Shown here piece by piece: positions 34,613 to 43,208 of a stretch of 64,000 nt of DNA (positions are counted from its first letter, which is position 1; every line of letters begins with the position of its first letter). The stretch is from Inquilinus sp. Marseille-Q2685. Lineage in GTDB: Bacteria; Pseudomonadota; Alphaproteobacteria; DSM-16000; Inquilinaceae. The translations under genes and the position numbers were made by a program. The stretch lies in assembly GCF_916619195.1 (NCBI RefSeq), contig NZ_CAKAKL010000002.1:124001-188000 (forward strand), in the 5' to 3' direction. Below the pieces are notes generated by a model. That model worked only from the letters and a program-made list of their open reading frames with translations, was not told the origin of the DNA and did not search any database.

Positions 34613-35350
34613 ATGATCATCGTCACCGCGGCCGACCGGCCGGAACTGGTGGAACAGCGCAATCTGCTGGTCGATGCGCTGTGGCCGCGCTTCATGCACG
34701 AGGATCCGGTTGCCGGCCGGCTCTGGCCGCGGCTCGATGCCGATTTCGCCGCCTTCCAGCACTTCCTTCTGGCCGAGGACGGCGCCCTGATCGGCGCCGG
34801 CAACGCCATTCCGTTCCGCTGGTCGCTGCGCGACGAGGACCTGCCGGAGGCCGGTTGGGACGCGGTGCTCGAACAGGGCGTCGCCGACCGCGATGCCGGC
34901 CGCGTGCCGACCGCTCTGTCGGCGCTGTCGATCACCCTGGCGCCGGAGCGGCGGGGCCAGGGCCTGGCCGAGCGGCTGATCGGGGCGATGAGGTCAGCGG
35001 CCGCGGCGCACGACCTCGCCGCGCTGGTGGCGCCGGTGCGGCCGACATTGAAGGCCCGCTATCCGCTGACGCCGATCAAACGTTACGCCGCCTGGCAAAG
35101 GGCGGACGGCGCGCCCTTCGATCCCTGGGTCCGCACCCATTGGCGGCTCGGTGCCCGGGCGGTGAAGCCGGCGCCGCGGTCGATGACCATCACCGGCACG
35201 GTCGCCGACTGGGAGGGCTGGACCGGCATGGCGTTCCCGGACAGCGGCGACTACATCGTGCCGGGCGCCCTGGCGCCGGTCCGGATCGACCGCGAGGCCG
35301 ATGCCGGCCGGTATGTCGAGCCCAACCTGTGGATGCGCCACCCGGCGTGA
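34613..35350 (+). CDS. GNAT-like acetyltransferase family protein
   Basis: A 245-residue protein starting five bases after the GH1-like gene. The acetyl-CoA region is LSALSITLAPERRGQGLAER with the R-x-x-G-x-G/A loop, and the N-terminal part has the INPF-like GALIGAGNAIPFRW. The C-terminal half (WVRTHWRLGARAVKPAPRSM, GTVADWEGWTGMAFP) extends beyond a normal GNAT and is characteristic of a less-studied family of about this length. Its position suggests it works with the cupin and GH1-like proteins. Substrate unknown. Confidence 0.8.
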   Translation: MIIVTAADRPELVEQRNLLVDALWPRFMHEDPVAGRLWPRLDADFAAFQHFLLAEDGALIGAGNAIPFRWSLRDEDLPEAGWDAVLEQGVADRDAGRVPTALSALSITLAPERRGQGLAERLIGAMRSAAAAHDLAALVAPVRPTLKARYPLTPIKRYAAWQRADGAPFDPWVRTHWRLGARAVKPAPRSMTITGTVADWEGWTGMAFPDSGDYIVPGALAPVRIDREADAGRYVEPNLWMRHPA

Positions 35351-35462
35351 CGGACAGGCCGGGCGGAACCGGACGGGCGTGGCGGCGTTGATTCGTCACG
35401 CCGCGGGGGGACGCCGCGACGCCATCGCGGCGCCAGCCCGCGGCCTGATGGAGTGTCAGGTC

Positions 35463-35801
35463 ATGTCTTGGACCCGTCCGCGCCGGCTGCTTCTGGCCGG
35501 TGCCCTGGCCGCAGCCGCGGCCGGTCTCGGCGGTTGCTATGCCTATCCGGTGGGCTATGCCGGCTACAGCACCTACGGCTACGACGACTACGCCTACGCC
35601 CCGCCACGGGCTTACGGGTATACACGGTACTACGGCTATCCCGCGTACTACAACTACAGCTACAGCTATCCGCAGTACTACCGTTACCCGAGGGCCTACG
35701 GCTATCCCCGCTACTATGGCTATCCGCGCTACGGTTACGCCTATCCGCGCTACGGCTATCGCTATGGCTACTGGGACGACGACCGGGGCAACCGGCGGTA
35801 G
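35463..35801 (+). CDS. Tyrosine-rich lipoprotein with YPRYGY repeats
   Basis: A 112-residue protein. The N-terminus is a lipoprotein signal with basic start (SWTRPRRLLLAGALAAAAAG then LGGCYAY, cysteine 25). The mature part is extraordinarily rich in tyrosine, glycine, proline and arginine, with repeated units such as YGYPRYYGYPRYGYAYPRYG. Such low-complexity surface proteins resemble YXWGXW/sulfur-globule-like sequences but match no catalytic domain. A GGAG site lies 9 bases before ATG 35463; ATG 35448 is an alternative. The nucleotide repeats (TATCCGCGCTACGGCTA and variants) are internal tandem duplications. Confidence 0.7.
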   Translation: MSWTRPRRLLLAGALAAAAAGLGGCYAYPVGYAGYSTYGYDDYAYAPPRAYGYTRYYGYPAYYNYSYSYPQYYRYPRAYGYPRYYGYPRYGYAYPRYGYRYGYWDDDRGNRR

Positions 35802-35817
35802 CCGCGGATCGGCCTGA

Positions 35818-36612
35818 TCAGGCGATCCAGCCCAGCGCCACGGCGCCCAGCAGCAGCACGCCGAAGATGATCCGGTAGATCGCGAAGGCTGTGAAGCGGT
35901 GCGTCTGGATGTAGCCCAGAAGCCACTTCACGGCGACGAAGGCGGTGACGGTCGAGACCAGGAAGGCGACACCCAGCGCGCCCCAGTCCTCATGCGCGCC
36001 GCCCTCCCTGATCTGGCCGTACAGCTCGTAGGCGCTGGCCGCGTACATGGTCGGGATGCCGACCAGGAAGGCGAATTCGGTCGCCGCGGCCCGGTTGCTG
36101 GCGCCGGCCAGCATGGCGGCGAAGATGGTGGCGGCCGAACGCGAGGTGCCGGGGAAGATGCCGGCCACGAACTGGGCCAGGCCGACCACGATGGCGACCA
36201 GCCAGGTGATCTTGTGGCTGTCGGGCAGCTTCGCCGCCTGCTGCTCGGCCCAGATCATCCAGAAGCCCCCGACCACCAGCGCGATCGCGATCGGCAGCAG
36301 GTTCTCGGGCAGGGTGAAGCCCATCTTCTTGGCGGCGAAGCCCAGCACCCCGGTGATCACGAAGGCGAGCAGCAGCCGGATGCCGTAGTGCCGGTTCTCC
36401 GGCCGGCGCCAGCCCAGCACCAGGTCGAAGATCCGGCGCCAGTAGATGATGGTCACGGCCAGGATGGCGCCGGCCTGGATGACGATGTTGAAGGTGTCCG
36501 AGCGTTCGCCCAGCCAGTGCTCGGCGATGATCAGGTGGCCGGTCGAGGAGATCGGCAGGAACTCGGTGATGCCTTCGATCACCCCGAGGATGATCGCGCT
36601 CAGATAGTCCAA
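35818..36612 (-). CDS. uppP: Undecaprenyl-diphosphatase UppP (BacA)
   Basis: A 264-residue integral membrane protein that recycles the undecaprenyl carrier lipid for cell wall synthesis. Family motifs: ILGVIEGITEFLPISSTGHLII (the E-x3-E and PISS signatures) and FVAGIFPGTSRSAATI with the PGTSRSG-type catalytic motif, here PGTSRSA. Several transmembrane helices are evident. Overexpression is associated with bacitracin resistance in other bacteria. Convergent with the Tyr-rich gene, 16 bases between stops. Confidence 0.95.
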   Translation of the reverse strand: MDYLSAIILGVIEGITEFLPISSTGHLIIAEHWLGERSDTFNIVIQAGAILAVTIIYWRRIFDLVLGWRRPENRHYGIRLLLAFVITGVLGFAAKKMGFTLPENLLPIAIALVVGGFWMIWAEQQAAKLPDSHKITWLVAIVVGLAQFVAGIFPGTSRSAATIFAAMLAGASNRAAATEFAFLVGIPTMYAASAYELYGQIREGGAHEDWGALGVAFLVSTVTAFVAVKWLLGYIQTHRFTAFAIYRIIFGVLLLGAVALGWIA

Positions 36613-36738
36613 GTCAGTGCTCCGGGGTGAATCGAGGCCGCCTCGCTTGTGAACGAAGCGGGCGGATTTGGAAAGTCCCGCCGGGACGGCGGGACCGATC
36701 CTGAACGGCCGCCGGCCCCGGAGGTTCCGGCCGCCGGG

Positions 36739-38181
36739 TCAGCCCCCGGCCGCGACGGCGGCCCGCCGCGCCGTGACGGCCTCAAGGTCGGGATCCCGGC
36801 CGGCGCGATAATCGGCGAAGGTGAAGGGCACCGGCACGGTCGGCGACAAATCGCCGCCGGCCACGCCGTACAGGTAGTTCAGCCAGAAGCAGCGCCCGAT
36901 CTGCGCCGGCCCGCAGCCCCGGCCCCAGTCGTGGAAGGCGGTGGAGTAGCGGATGGCGATGCCCGAATTCGGCAGGGTCAACCGCCCGCCCTCGGCCCAG
37001 AAGGCGGCGAAGTCGCCTGCGGGCCGGCCGACGACCTCGACCCGGTCGCCGCCGAAATGCTTCAGCCGGGCCAGGATGGAGATCGCGGCGGAGAAAGTGT
37101 CGGGGCCGGTCAGCACGTGGATCCGCGCATCCGGCCCCAGAACCTGGGGCAGCCGGCGGCTGAAGGCGGCGGCCAGCATGTAGTCGCCGCCGGGATTGGC
37201 GCGCAGATCGACGATCACGGTCTTCGGCCGGCGCTCCGCCGCCTCCGCCAGCACCCGGTCCAGGAACGCCTCCAGCCCGTCGCCGGGCATGTCGCGAATC
37301 TGCCGCAGCTCGATGAACAGCGTGTCCGGCGCCGGATAGGCATGCCAATGGGCGCGGTCGCCATGCTGCAGGTACAGCGGCAGCGCGGCCGCCCCCGACA
37401 GCACGTGAAGCCATGGGCCGTCATCCGCCGGCAGCGCGGTCGGCAGCAGGTCGGACGCCGGCCGCCGCACCTCGCCCTCCGGCCGGATCGCCGGCCGCGG
37501 ATCGGCCTCGATCCGCCGCTCGACGCGCCGGCCGTCCGGCAGGTCGAACGCCAGGACGGCGGCGTCCGGCGCGGGCAGCAGCCCGATGGCGTGCAGCGCG
37601 GCGGGCGAGGACAGGAGGTTGACCGACAGCGGCCGGGCCCGGCTGTCGTTGCCGCCGGCATAGGGACGCAGCGCGTCGGCCAGGTCCTCGGGCGTCCGGC
37701 CGCCCAGAGCGGTCACGCGCGCGCCCAGAAGCTCGGCCAGCGCCGCCCGGGCGGCGACCACATGGAGGCCGTCGTCGAACCAGACCAGCCGCAGCGGCAG
37801 TGAATTCAGCGACCGGCCCATGGCGATGCCGCGGACATAGGTGTGGCCGTTGCCGGCCAGCGCCACGGCGCGGGTGATCGCCATCTCGAAGCGGGCCCGG
37901 TCCATCCCCGCGGGCCCCGCCGCCGACACCTCCGCCAGCAGGCCTTCGATCCGCAGGTCGAACCGGTCGCGGGCGTCGGCCGAGAAGCTGCGGTCGACCT
38001 CCGGCAGCCGGCGCAGCAGCTCCAGATCCTGGCGGTCCGCCTCGGCCTGGCTCTGTGGCGGCGCGGCCTCCAGCACCGGGACGGGCGGATAGTTGGGCCG
38101 CACCGCGGCCACATAGGCCACGGCCGGCACGGCCAGCAGGACGGCGGCGATCCCGGCCAAAAGTTTCCATCGCTTCTTCAT
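36739..38181 (-). CDS. S41-family peptidase-like protein (membrane-anchored)
   Basis: A 480-residue protein with an N-terminal anchor or signal (KKRWKLLAGIAAVLLAVPAV). The C-terminal third has the S41/tail-specific protease core: TVIVDLRANPGGDYMLAAAFSR followed by GPDTFSAAISILARL, where the serine of TFSAA is in the nucleophile position. A PDZ domain is not obvious; a degenerate one may lie around residues 140-200. The whole is probably periplasmic. The target is unknown. Confidence 0.75.
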   Translation of the reverse strand: MKKRWKLLAGIAAVLLAVPAVAYVAAVRPNYPPVPVLEAAPPQSQAEADRQDLELLRRLPEVDRSFSADARDRFDLRIEGLLAEVSAAGPAGMDRARFEMAITRAVALAGNGHTYVRGIAMGRSLNSLPLRLVWFDDGLHVVAARAALAELLGARVTALGGRTPEDLADALRPYAGGNDSRARPLSVNLLSSPAALHAIGLLPAPDAAVLAFDLPDGRRVERRIEADPRPAIRPEGEVRRPASDLLPTALPADDGPWLHVLSGAAALPLYLQHGDRAHWHAYPAPDTLFIELRQIRDMPGDGLEAFLDRVLAEAAERRPKTVIVDLRANPGGDYMLAAAFSRRLPQVLGPDARIHVLTGPDTFSAAISILARLKHFGGDRVEVVGRPAGDFAAFWAEGGRLTLPNSGIAIRYSTAFHDWGRGCGPAQIGRCFWLNYLYGVAGGDLSPTVPVPFTFADYRAGRDPDLEAVTARRAAVAAGG

Positions 38182-38330
38182 GGGCGTCCCCCGACGCAGC
38201 ACCGCCCGGCCCGGGCGCGGGCAGCGCCGTGCAACCGCTGTGCCAGGACGCCCCGGGGCCGCGGCCCTGCGATCCGTCTGCAGGATCCCGGCGGTCACGG
38301 CGAAAAATTCGCCGAAGGGCGCGGATTCTC

Positions 38331-41300
38331 CTATTCCGCCGGCGAGCCCTCGCTGCGATGGATCAGCAGCTGGCGCTCCAGCTCCTTGGCGGTGCGGCTG
38401 GCCGGGGCGGTGAAGCGGGCCAGGGCCCGGTACAGCACCGGCACCAGGTACAGCGACAAGAGGGTCGAGACCATGACGCCGCCGAAGATGACGACGCCGA
38501 TCGCCTGGCGCGATTCGGCGCCCGCCCCGGTCGCGATCGCCAGCGGCAGGGCGCCCAGCGCGGTGGCGATCGAGGTCATCAGGATCGGCCGCAGCCGGGT
38601 GGCGGCGGCCTCGCGCACCGCCTCCAGCACCCCCAGCCCCTCGTCGCGCAGCTGGTTGGCGAATTCGACGATCAGGATCGCGTTCTTCGCCGTCAGCCCG
38701 ATCAGCATGACCATGCCGATCTGGGTGTAGATGTTCACGGTCATGCCGAGCAGCGCGACCGAGCCGAGCGCGCCGAAGATCGCCAGCGGCACGGTCAGCA
38801 GGATGGTGACCGGGTGGACGAAGCTTTCGAACTGCGCCGCCAGCACCAGGAAGACGATCAAAAGGGCGGTACCGAAGGTGATGTAGAGCGAGGCGCTGCT
38901 TTCCAGGAACTCGCGGGTGTCGCCGTCCCAGGACAGGCGGGCCTCGGTCGGCAGAACCTCGGCGACGGCGGCGCGAATCTCGGTGACCGCATCGCCCAGC
39001 GTGGCGCTGTCGGCCAGGCTGGCGGTGAAGGTGATGGCGCGGACCCGGTCGAAGCGGCCCAGGCTGGCCGGGCCGGCGACGTCCTGCAGCTTCACCAGGC
39101 TGGTCAGCGGCACCAGCGTGCCGCCGGACGCCCGGACGAAGATATTGGACAGGTCGCGCGGCGTCTGCCGGTCCTCGGCCCTCGCCTGCAGCACCACGTC
39201 GTATTCCTCGCCGTCATCCTCGTAGCGGGTGACGGCGACCGATCCGAACATGGTCTCCAGCGTCTCGCCGATGGCGCGGATCGAGATGCCGAGATCGGCG
39301 GCGCGATTGCGGTCGATGGCGACGCGCAGCTCCGGCTTGGTCTCGTCGTAATCGGCCTGCAGGTTGCGCAGCACGCGGGAGTTGCGCAGCCGGTCCTCCA
39401 GCCGGTCGCGCCACTCGGCCAGCTGCTCATAGGTGTTGCCGCCGATGACGAAGCGCACCGGGGCGCCGGAGCCGCGGGCGAGGCCGCTCGGGTTGATGGC
39501 GACGGCACGGATGCCGGGGATGTCGGCCAGCTTGGCCGACAGCTCGCGCACCACCTGCTGCTGCGACCGGCTGCGCTCGTCCCAGGGCTTCATCTGGCCG
39601 ATGACGGTGACCCGGTTCACCCCGGTCGGGCCCCAGGACGGCGCCAGGATGGCGAGCAGGCGGGTGACGTCCTGCGCCTCGACATAGGGCGTCAGGGTGG
39701 CCTCGATCCGGGCCAACTGGGCGCCGGTGTACTCCATGCTCGAGCCTTCCGGCCCGGTGGCGCTGATCACCACCCGGCCGCGATCCTCGGTCGGCACGAA
39801 TTCCTGCGGCAGGTTCTGCAGCAGCGCCACCGCGCCGACGCTGAGCGCGACGGCGATGGCGCAGACCAGCAAGGGCGCGCCGAGGGCGAAGCCGAGCGTC
39901 GCCTTGTAGCCGCGGTTCAGCAGCTCGAAGCCGTGCTCCGTCACCTTGTGCAGCCAGGTCTCCTCATTGGCCGGGCGCAGCAGCCGGCTGCACATCGCCG
40001 GCGTCAGGGTCAGGGCGATCAGCGCCGAGAACAGCACCGAGGAGGCGACGGTGATGCCGAATTCGCTGAACAGCCGCCCGACATTGCCCTGCAGGAAGGA
40101 GATCGGGACGAACACCGCGGTCAGCACCGCGGTGGTGGCGACCACGGCGAAGCCGATCTGGCGCGCGCCGAGATAGGCCGCGACCAGCGGCGGCTCGCCA
40201 TGCTCGATCCGGCGGCTGATGTTCTCCAGCACGATGATCGCGTCGTCGACCACCAGGCCGATCGCCAGCACCATTGCCAGCAGGGTCAGCACGTTGATCG
40301 AATAGCCCAGCGCCGCCAGGACGATGAAGGAGGCGATGATCGAGACCGGCACGGCGACCGCCGGGATCAGCGTGGCGCGGATGCTGCGCAGGAACACGAA
40401 GACGATGCCGACCACCAGCGCCAGCGCGATGGCCAGCGCCAGGAACACCTCCTCGATCGACTTGTCGATGAAAACGCTGTCGTCGGAGGAGATCTCGATC
40501 CGCACATCCGGCGGCAGCGACTGGCGCAGCGTGTCCATCGCGTGGCGCACGCCCTCGGCCACGTCCAGCGTGTTGGCGGTCGACTGCTTGACCACGCCGA
40601 TGCCGACCGCGGGCTTGCCGTCGGCCCGGAAGCCGCTGCGGTCGTCGCGGGCACCGACCTCGACCCTGGCCACGTCGCCGAGCCGCACCAGGGTGTCGCC
40701 CTCGCGGCGCAGCACGATGCGGGCGAACTCCTCCGGCGTCGACAGCCGGGTGTTGGTGCGCACCGTCAGCTCGCGGTCGTTCGATTCGACCCGGCCCGAC
40801 GGCAGCTCGACATTCTGGGCCTCGAGCGCGTCGCTGACGTCCTGCGCCGTGACCAGCCGCGCCGCCATGGCGTTGCGGTCCAGCCAGACCCGCATCGACG
40901 GCTGGCGCTCGCCGCCGATCGTCACCTGGGCGACGCCGTCCACGGCCGAAAGCGGATCGACGACATAGCGCTTGGCCATGTCGCTCAGCTCGATCGCCGA
41001 ACGGCCGTCGCTGGTCAGGGTGGCATAGATGATCGGGCTGGCGTCCGCGTCGACCTTGCGGATGATCGGGGTGTCGGCGTTGTCCGGCAGCCGGGCGATC
41101 ACCCGGCCGACCGAATCGCGCACGTCGTTGGTGGCGCTCTCGACATCGCGCTCGATGTCGAATTCCAGCCGGACGCTGGACCGCCCCTCCTGGCTGGTCG
41201 ACCGCATGGTGCGGATGCCGGCGACGCCGGCCACGCCCTCTTCGATGATCTGGGTGATCTGGCTCTCGATCACCTGGGCCGAGGCGCCTTCATAGGTGGT

Positions 41301-41444
41301 GGTGATCGACACCACCGGCGGGTCGATGTTGGGGTATTCGCGGACGGTCAGCCGCTGGAAGGCGAAGACGCCCAGCACCACCAGCAGCAGGCTGACGACG
41401 ATCGCGAAGACCGGGCGCTTGATGGCGGTGTCGGACAGGACCAT
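38331..41444 (-). CDS. RND efflux pump permease (HAE1 family)
   Basis: A 1037-residue inner membrane transporter of the AcrB/MexB class. The proton-relay aspartates are in GLVVDDAIIVLENISRR, and other family landmarks are VVSLLLVVLGVFAFQRLTVREYPNIDPPVV near the N-terminus (shortened here), FSEFGITVASSVLFSALIALTLTP and the C-terminal MVMLIGLTAKNAILIVEFANQL. It expels hydrophobic compounds across the outer membrane with an adaptor and a TolC-type channel. The adaptor gene is one base upstream; no outer membrane channel gene follows. Confidence 0.95.
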   Translation of the reverse strand: MVLSDTAIKRPVFAIVVSLLLVVLGVFAFQRLTVREYPNIDPPVVSITTTYEGASAQVIESQITQIIEEGVAGVAGIRTMRSTSQEGRSSVRLEFDIERDVESATNDVRDSVGRVIARLPDNADTPIIRKVDADASPIIYATLTSDGRSAIELSDMAKRYVVDPLSAVDGVAQVTIGGERQPSMRVWLDRNAMAARLVTAQDVSDALEAQNVELPSGRVESNDRELTVRTNTRLSTPEEFARIVLRREGDTLVRLGDVARVEVGARDDRSGFRADGKPAVGIGVVKQSTANTLDVAEGVRHAMDTLRQSLPPDVRIEISSDDSVFIDKSIEEVFLALAIALALVVGIVFVFLRSIRATLIPAVAVPVSIIASFIVLAALGYSINVLTLLAMVLAIGLVVDDAIIVLENISRRIEHGEPPLVAAYLGARQIGFAVVATTAVLTAVFVPISFLQGNVGRLFSEFGITVASSVLFSALIALTLTPAMCSRLLRPANEETWLHKVTEHGFELLNRGYKATLGFALGAPLLVCAIAVALSVGAVALLQNLPQEFVPTEDRGRVVISATGPEGSSMEYTGAQLARIEATLTPYVEAQDVTRLLAILAPSWGPTGVNRVTVIGQMKPWDERSRSQQQVVRELSAKLADIPGIRAVAINPSGLARGSGAPVRFVIGGNTYEQLAEWRDRLEDRLRNSRVLRNLQADYDETKPELRVAIDRNRAADLGISIRAIGETLETMFGSVAVTRYEDDGEEYDVVLQARAEDRQTPRDLSNIFVRASGGTLVPLTSLVKLQDVAGPASLGRFDRVRAITFTASLADSATLGDAVTEIRAAVAEVLPTEARLSWDGDTREFLESSASLYITFGTALLIVFLVLAAQFESFVHPVTILLTVPLAIFGALGSVALLGMTVNIYTQIGMVMLIGLTAKNAILIVEFANQLRDEGLGVLEAVREAAATRLRPILMTSIATALGALPLAIATGAGAESRQAIGVVIFGGVMVSTLLSLYLVPVLYRALARFTAPASRTAKELERQLLIHRSEGSPAE

Positions 41445-41445
41445 G

Positions 41446-42522
41446 TCAGGTCCCCGCCGATGCGGCGCCGGCCGGCTGCACCTGGACCGGCACGCCGTCG
41501 CGCAGCCGCTGCATGCCCTCGATCACCACCGACTCTCCGGCGGTCAGGCCGGACCGGATCTGCACCTGGCCGCGCAGCCGGGTGCCCAGCGTCACCTCGC
41601 GCCGCACCGCCTTCCCGTCGACGACCAGATAGACGAACTGGCGGGTGCCCTGCGGCACAAGCGCCTGTTCCGGCACCAGGAGGGCGGACGGGTCGGTCGA
41701 CAGCTGCACCCGCACGGTCATGAACATGCCGGGGCGCAGCAGCCCGTCGCGGTTGTCGATCTCCGCCACCGTGGTGACCGACCGGGTGGCCGGGTCGACG
41801 CGGGTGTCGACCGAGGTGACGGTGGCGGTGAAGGCGCGGTCGGGATAGGCGTCGCTGTGGACCTCGAGAGTCAGGCCCGGGGCCAGGCGCGACAGCAGCA
41901 TCTCGGGCAGGTTGAAGTCGACCTTGACCCGGCTGAGGGCGTCCAGCGTGACGATCGCGGTGCCGGGCGACACCAGGGCGCCCTGGCTGACCTTGCGGAT
42001 GCCCAGCGTGCCGGCGAAGGGGGCGGTGATCACCCGCTCCGCCAGCCGGGCCTTCTGCGCCGCCACCGCCGCGGTCTTGACCTCGAGGTCGGCGCGCAGC
42101 GTGTCCACCTGGGCCTGCGGGACGTTGCGCGACTTCGACAGGGTCTCGGCCCGGTCGAGCGCCAGGCGGGCGTTGCGCAGCTCGGCCTCGGCCGAGGCGA
42201 CGGTCGCCTCCAGCTCGGCGCTGTCCAGCCGGATGATCGGGGCGCCGGCGGCGACGGCCTGGCCGTCCTCGAACTCGATCCGGTCGACGATGCCGCTGGT
42301 CTTGGCGGTGATGGTGACCGCCTCGCGCGCCCGCGTGGTGCCGACGGCGTCCATCACCTCCGTCACCGTGCCGATATGGACGGGCGCGAGCGTCACCGGG
42401 GTTGCGATCGGACCGCCACGTGGCGCCACCGCGCCGTCGGCCTGCCACGGCGCATAGCGCCACACGCCCGCCGCGACGGCAGCGAGCAGGCCGATGGCCA
42501 CAAGTTGTTTCCACGCACGCAT
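41446..42522 (-). CDS. RND efflux periplasmic adaptor (membrane fusion protein)
   Basis: A 358-residue HlyD/AcrA-type adaptor with one N-terminal membrane segment (LVAIGLLAAVAAGVWRYAPW). The lipoyl, hairpin and beta-barrel domains are visible: ITAKTSGIVDRIEFEDGQAV, a coiled-coil hairpin (ELEATVASAEAELRNARLAL), and VITAPFAGTLGIRKVSQGALVSPG. Its stop is separated by a single base from the ATG of the pump gene. ATG 42522 is chosen because it begins the membrane segment. Confidence 0.93.
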   Translation of the reverse strand: MRAWKQLVAIGLLAAVAAGVWRYAPWQADGAVAPRGGPIATPVTLAPVHIGTVTEVMDAVGTTRAREAVTITAKTSGIVDRIEFEDGQAVAAGAPIIRLDSAELEATVASAEAELRNARLALDRAETLSKSRNVPQAQVDTLRADLEVKTAAVAAQKARLAERVITAPFAGTLGIRKVSQGALVSPGTAIVTLDALSRVKVDFNLPEMLLSRLAPGLTLEVHSDAYPDRAFTATVTSVDTRVDPATRSVTTVAEIDNRDGLLRPGMFMTVRVQLSTDPSALLVPEQALVPQGTRQFVYLVVDGKAVRREVTLGTRLRGQVQIRSGLTAGESVVIEGMQRLRDGVPVQVQPAGAASAGT

Positions 42523-42781
42523 GCGTCCGCAAGCCCCCTTCCGTCGCCGCGCCGGTCCAGCGGCGTACTCTACTATCAACGGCCGGTTTCTTCTTGGTTG
42601 ATGCCGCCTGTGTCTTTCACGGCACAGGGGGGAGATTCCGTCGCAGCAATATCGCGGTCGGGAACAGCATACCGAATCCGGTGTTTATGGCAGCGATATG
42701 ACGAATCCACGCTGCGTCCAGCAGCGGCACTGGAAGGGACCCGATGGACGGCCCGACGCGCCGGCCGCGGGGACAAGCGGA

Positions 42782-43198
42782 ATGGGATTGCTCTACAGCG
42801 AAGCGGAGGATGCGGTCGACCTGCACGGCCGACGCATCCTGATCGTCGAGGACGAGCAGATCGTGGCGCTCGACCTGGAGCTGACCCTGCGGACCTGGGG
42901 CGGCACCGTGGTCGGCCCGGCGACGACGGTCTCGCGCGCCGTGGAGATGGCGCGCAGCCAGCCGATCGACGGCGCCATGGTCGACCTCAACCTCGCCGGC
43001 GCCGCGGCCTTCCCGGCCGTCGACATCCTGCTGCAGCGCGGCGTGCCGGTGATCCTGGCCACCAGCTATCCGCGGGAAAGCCTGCCCGCGCCCTACCGCA
43101 ACCTGCCGATCCTGCCAAAGCCCTATGACCCGCGCCGCTTCTCCGGGCTGGTGCAGTCGATCTTCAGCGTCCGCCCAGGCGACGCCAGCATCCACTGA
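42782..43198 (+). CDS. CheY-like single-domain response regulator
   Basis: A 138-residue receiver domain without output domain. The acidic pocket is IVEDEQIV (Glu23, Asp24), the phospho-acceptor is Asp68 in GAMVDLNLAG, and the conserved lysine is in LPKPYD. It resembles the receiver domains of the general stress or blue-light HWE-kinase pathways in alphaproteobacteria. No histidine kinase is adjacent. It diverges from the efflux adaptor across 259 bases that show no clear motif. An in-frame ATG at 42698 would add 28 residues without domain similarity. Confidence 0.85.
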   Translation: MGLLYSEAEDAVDLHGRRILIVEDEQIVALDLELTLRTWGGTVVGPATTVSRAVEMARSQPIDGAMVDLNLAGAAAFPAVDILLQRGVPVILATSYPRESLPAPYRNLPILPKPYDPRRFSGLVQSIFSVRPGDASIH

Positions 43199-43208
43199 CG
43201 GCCCGACG

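Noticed and set aside
35590-35780. CRISPR or tandem repeat array
   Set aside because: The repeats are coding duplications (YPRYGY units) in one open frame with a lipoprotein signal.
38055-41723. Open frame of 1222 codons on the plus strand opposite the RND permease
   Set aside because: It is antisense to a clear HAE1 pump and its composition (D, H, Q, R, G repeats) is a high-GC shadow artefact.
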